Made by a program: the position numbers and the translations under genes
DNA from: an uncultured Ruminococcus sp.
Lineage (GTDB): Bacteria; Bacillota; Clostridia; Oscillospirales; Ruminococcaceae
Assembly: GCA_947167535.1 (NCBI GenBank)
Contig: CAMVIL010000076.1
Span: 1 to 6,438 of the forward strand
DNA: 6,438 nucleotides
Direction: 5' to 3'
Part shown: one piece after another, positions 5,231-6,438 of the stretch
Position numbering within the stretch: position 1 is the first letter of the stretch
Layout of the letters: each line of letters begins with the position of its first letter
The notes under the pieces: model-generated
The model's database searches: none
The model's input: the letters and a program-made list of their open reading frames with translations, nothing else
Told to the model about the DNA's origin: nothing

Positions 5231-5274
5231 TCTGATCAATTATTACTATCAGATGTGAAGGGATTGGCTTTTTT
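5231..5274 (+). terminator. Possible weak terminator after the AT-rich ORF
   Basis: UCUGAU (5231-5236) can pair with AUCAGA (5248-5253), and UCAAUU with GAUUGG; these alternatives overlap. GGCTTTTTT ends the segment. The U-tract is convincing but the stem is weak, so termination efficiency is doubtful. The rest of 5218-5356 holds nothing recognisable: it is AT-rich and non-coding. Confidence 0.35.
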
Positions 5275-5281
5275 GTTATAA
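5267..5281 (+). repeat. Direct repeat, right copy (gcttttttgttataa)
   Basis: Identical over 15 bp to 4766-4780. The match ends abruptly at both sides. It closes the AT-rich ORF region on its right. Confidence 0.6.
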
Positions 5282-5356
5282 TTGCCGAATGATCTTCAAA
5301 TGTAATCGTTCTTATACGAGTTTTATAAAAAATGTAGAAAATCTTTGGTAAAACTA

Positions 5357-5385
5357 TTGATTTTGCAGACGGCTTGTGATATAAT
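5357..5385 (+). promoter_or_regulatory. Promoter of the secreted-protein gene
   Basis: TTGATT (5357-5362), a 17-nt spacer, then TATAAT (5380-5385) preceded by TGTGA (extended -10). The predicted start is near 5392. A small hairpin GGACG/CGTCC (5393-5408) with an AAAAAG loop then lies at the very 5' end of the mRNA, where it could protect the transcript. Confidence 0.82.
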
Positions 5386-5392
5386 ACTAAAT

Positions 5393-5408
5393 GGACGAAA
5401 AAGCGTCC
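5393..5408 (+). other. 5'-terminal mRNA hairpin of the secreted-protein gene
   Basis: GGACG (5393-5397) pairs with CGTCC (5404-5408) around AAAAAG. It sits within a base or two of the predicted transcription start, which is typical of stabilising 5' stem-loops. No U-tract follows, so it is not a terminator. Confidence 0.45.
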
Positions 5409-5449
5409 GCAAAATGACGTTTTAAAGAATTAAGGAGTGTGTTTTTGAA

Positions 5450-6438
5450 ATGATGATGAAAAGACTTATCTCGGGACTTTCCGCTGCGGCTATCGCTGCT
5501 TCCTGCATGGCAGTAGGAGCTTCCGCTGATGCTGCTAAGGAGAACGATTTCTATGCCGCAACAGGCAAGTGGGTCATCACTTACAGCGGTGAAAAGATGC
5601 TTGCCGATGTAGTAAAGGCTGTTGACCCTGACGAGACTTTTGACGTTGGTGAAGCAAAGGGTCAGCTGGTAGGCTATACCGATGCTGAGACAGGCGAGGT
5701 AGCTACCTATAACTTCGGCTGCAATATTCAGGTAGGTCATGCAAAGAAGGAACTCGTTACCATCAAGGTAAAGAGCACCAAGGATAATATCTTCGACGGC
5801 GAAAAGGCTACCAATGAGGGCTATATGTACACCGTACAGACCTCGTGGAACGGCGATTCCCCTAACGATTACAAGGAAGGCTGGACTCACACCTACGATG
5901 AGGACGGCGCTCAGAAGATGGCTCTCGGCGCAGGAGATATAAACCAGTGGAACTCTGGCTCTACCAAGTTCAACGGCAACTGGGCTCAGATCACTCTGAC
6001 CGACGATGACCTCTCCGCACTTACCTTCGAGATAACCGTCGAGGCTGACTCCAAGACCAAGTGGGAGTATCACCCCTACGCAGCAGATAACGAGGCTGAT
6101 TATCAGTACATCCTCTTCAACTTCGGCGGCAACGGTCTGTTCGAGGCTGACAGCGTAACCGGCGACGGCACTCCCAAGACCAAGGCGAATGCCGACAGCA
6201 ATTCCGTAGTAGTTGACGGCGACTACATCAACAAGCAGATCCCCGGCGCAGAGTGCAAGCCCGAGGAGAAGAAGTACACCTCCATCAAGAAGGCTAAGAT
6301 CACCGTAAAGGGCACTCCGGTATACACCGGCAAGGCACTCAAGCCTTCCATTACCGTAAAGCTTGACGGCAAGACCCTCAAGAGCGGCACCGATTTCTCC
6401 GCTAAGTATAAGAACAACACCAAGCCCGGCAAGGCTAC
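5450..6438 (+). CDS. Secreted surface protein with Ig-like repeat, N-terminal part (runs off the right edge)
   Basis: At least 329 residues, open to the window end. A signal peptide is clear: MMMKR, a hydrophobic Ala-rich core, and an ASA site with probable cleavage after residue 26. Residues about 35-260 form an unrecognised, acidic, Trp/Tyr/Gly-rich region (for example GKWVITYSG, YTVQTSWNGD, LFNFGGNGLFEAD) with beta-strand-like alternation. It could bind carbohydrate or be a structural domain, but no catalytic motif is visible. From about residue 282, ITVKGTPVYTGKALKPSITV and GTDFSAKYKNNTKPGKA match the Ig-like 'YTGKxLKPxVTVK...LKxGTDYxVxYKNN' repeat seen in cell-surface proteins of gut Clostridia. 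More repeats or an anchor may follow outside the window. AAGGAG (5432-5437) precedes the ATG at 5450 by 12 nt; no earlier in-frame start exists, but ATGs at 5453 and 5456 are alternatives. Codon use is GC-richer than the adjacent AT-rich island and similar to purA. Confidence 0.88.
   Translation, partial: MMMKRLISGLSAAAIAASCMAVGASADAAKENDFYAATGKWVITYSGEKMLADVVKAVDPDETFDVGEAKGQLVGYTDAETGEVATYNFGCNIQVGHAKKELVTIKVKSTKDNIFDGEKATNEGYMYTVQTSWNGDSPNDYKEGWTHTYDEDGAQKMALGAGDINQWNSGSTKFNGNWAQITLTDDDLSALTFEITVEADSKTKWEYHPYAADNEADYQYILFNFGGNGLFEADSVTGDGTPKTKANADSNSVVVDGDYINKQIPGAECKPEEKKYTSIKKAKITVKGTPVYTGKALKPSITVKLDGKTLKSGTDFSAKYKNNTKPGKA

Noticed and set aside
5387..6073. Minus-strand open frame opposite the secreted protein
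   Set aside because: The plus strand has a promoter, RBS, signal peptide and domain structure; the minus frame has no RBS or recognisable content and would run into the plus-strand promoter.
1..6438. CRISPR array, transposon ends, tRNA or rRNA genes
   Set aside because: No regularly spaced repeats, transposase-like frames, terminal inverted repeats, cloverleaf or rRNA-like stretches were seen on either strand.

Overview
The window looks like a chromosomal segment of a Gram-positive, Clostridia-type anaerobe, most likely a Ruminococcus-like member of the Oscillospiraceae. This is inferred from a Phe-specific T-box leader on the phenylalanyl-tRNA synthetase operon, strong AGGAGG-type ribosome binding sites, sigma-A promoters with extended -10 elements, U-tract terminators, and a secreted protein with a Lys/Gly/Thr-rich Ig-like repeat of a kind common in gut Clostridia. 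No plasmid, phage, CRISPR or rRNA/tRNA signature is visible.

Left half, minus strand (about 3240 down to 1): one apparent operon. A TTGAAA-17-TATAAT promoter drives a roughly 270-nt T-box leader with a UUC specifier, a UGGU acceptor-end-binding bulge and a full antiterminator/terminator pair. It is followed by pheS, three short membrane-protein genes, and the first 42 codons of pheT. Gaps between genes are only 12-30 nt and each gene has its own RBS. The three inserted genes encode N-terminal two-helix hairpins followed by a similar cytosolic domain. They look like diverged paralogues and separate two subunit genes that are normally adjacent.

Centre, plus strand (about 3321-4773): purA (adenylosuccinate synthetase, AMP branch of purine synthesis) is transcribed divergently from pheS. 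It has its own TTGACA-17-TATTAT promoter, a structured 5' leader, and a very strong terminator with a 12-bp stem. The protein is a clear family member, but its wording at two conserved active-site motifs is unusual.

Right part, plus strand (4774-5390): a visibly AT-rich island holds a small unrecognised membrane-anchored ORF. Its frame breaks at an A_AAA_AAG heptamer and continues sensibly in the -1 frame. A consensus promoter lies inside its 5' end, and an exact 15-bp direct repeat flanks it. Then comes a promoter and the 5' part of a secreted surface protein (5450 to the window end), with a signal peptide, an unrecognised Trp/Tyr-rich region and the start of an Ig-like repeat.

The pheS operon should be switched on by uncharged tRNA-Phe through the T-box, so the three membrane proteins would be co-induced by phenylalanine starvation. 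No mechanistic link to purA or the right-hand genes is evident.
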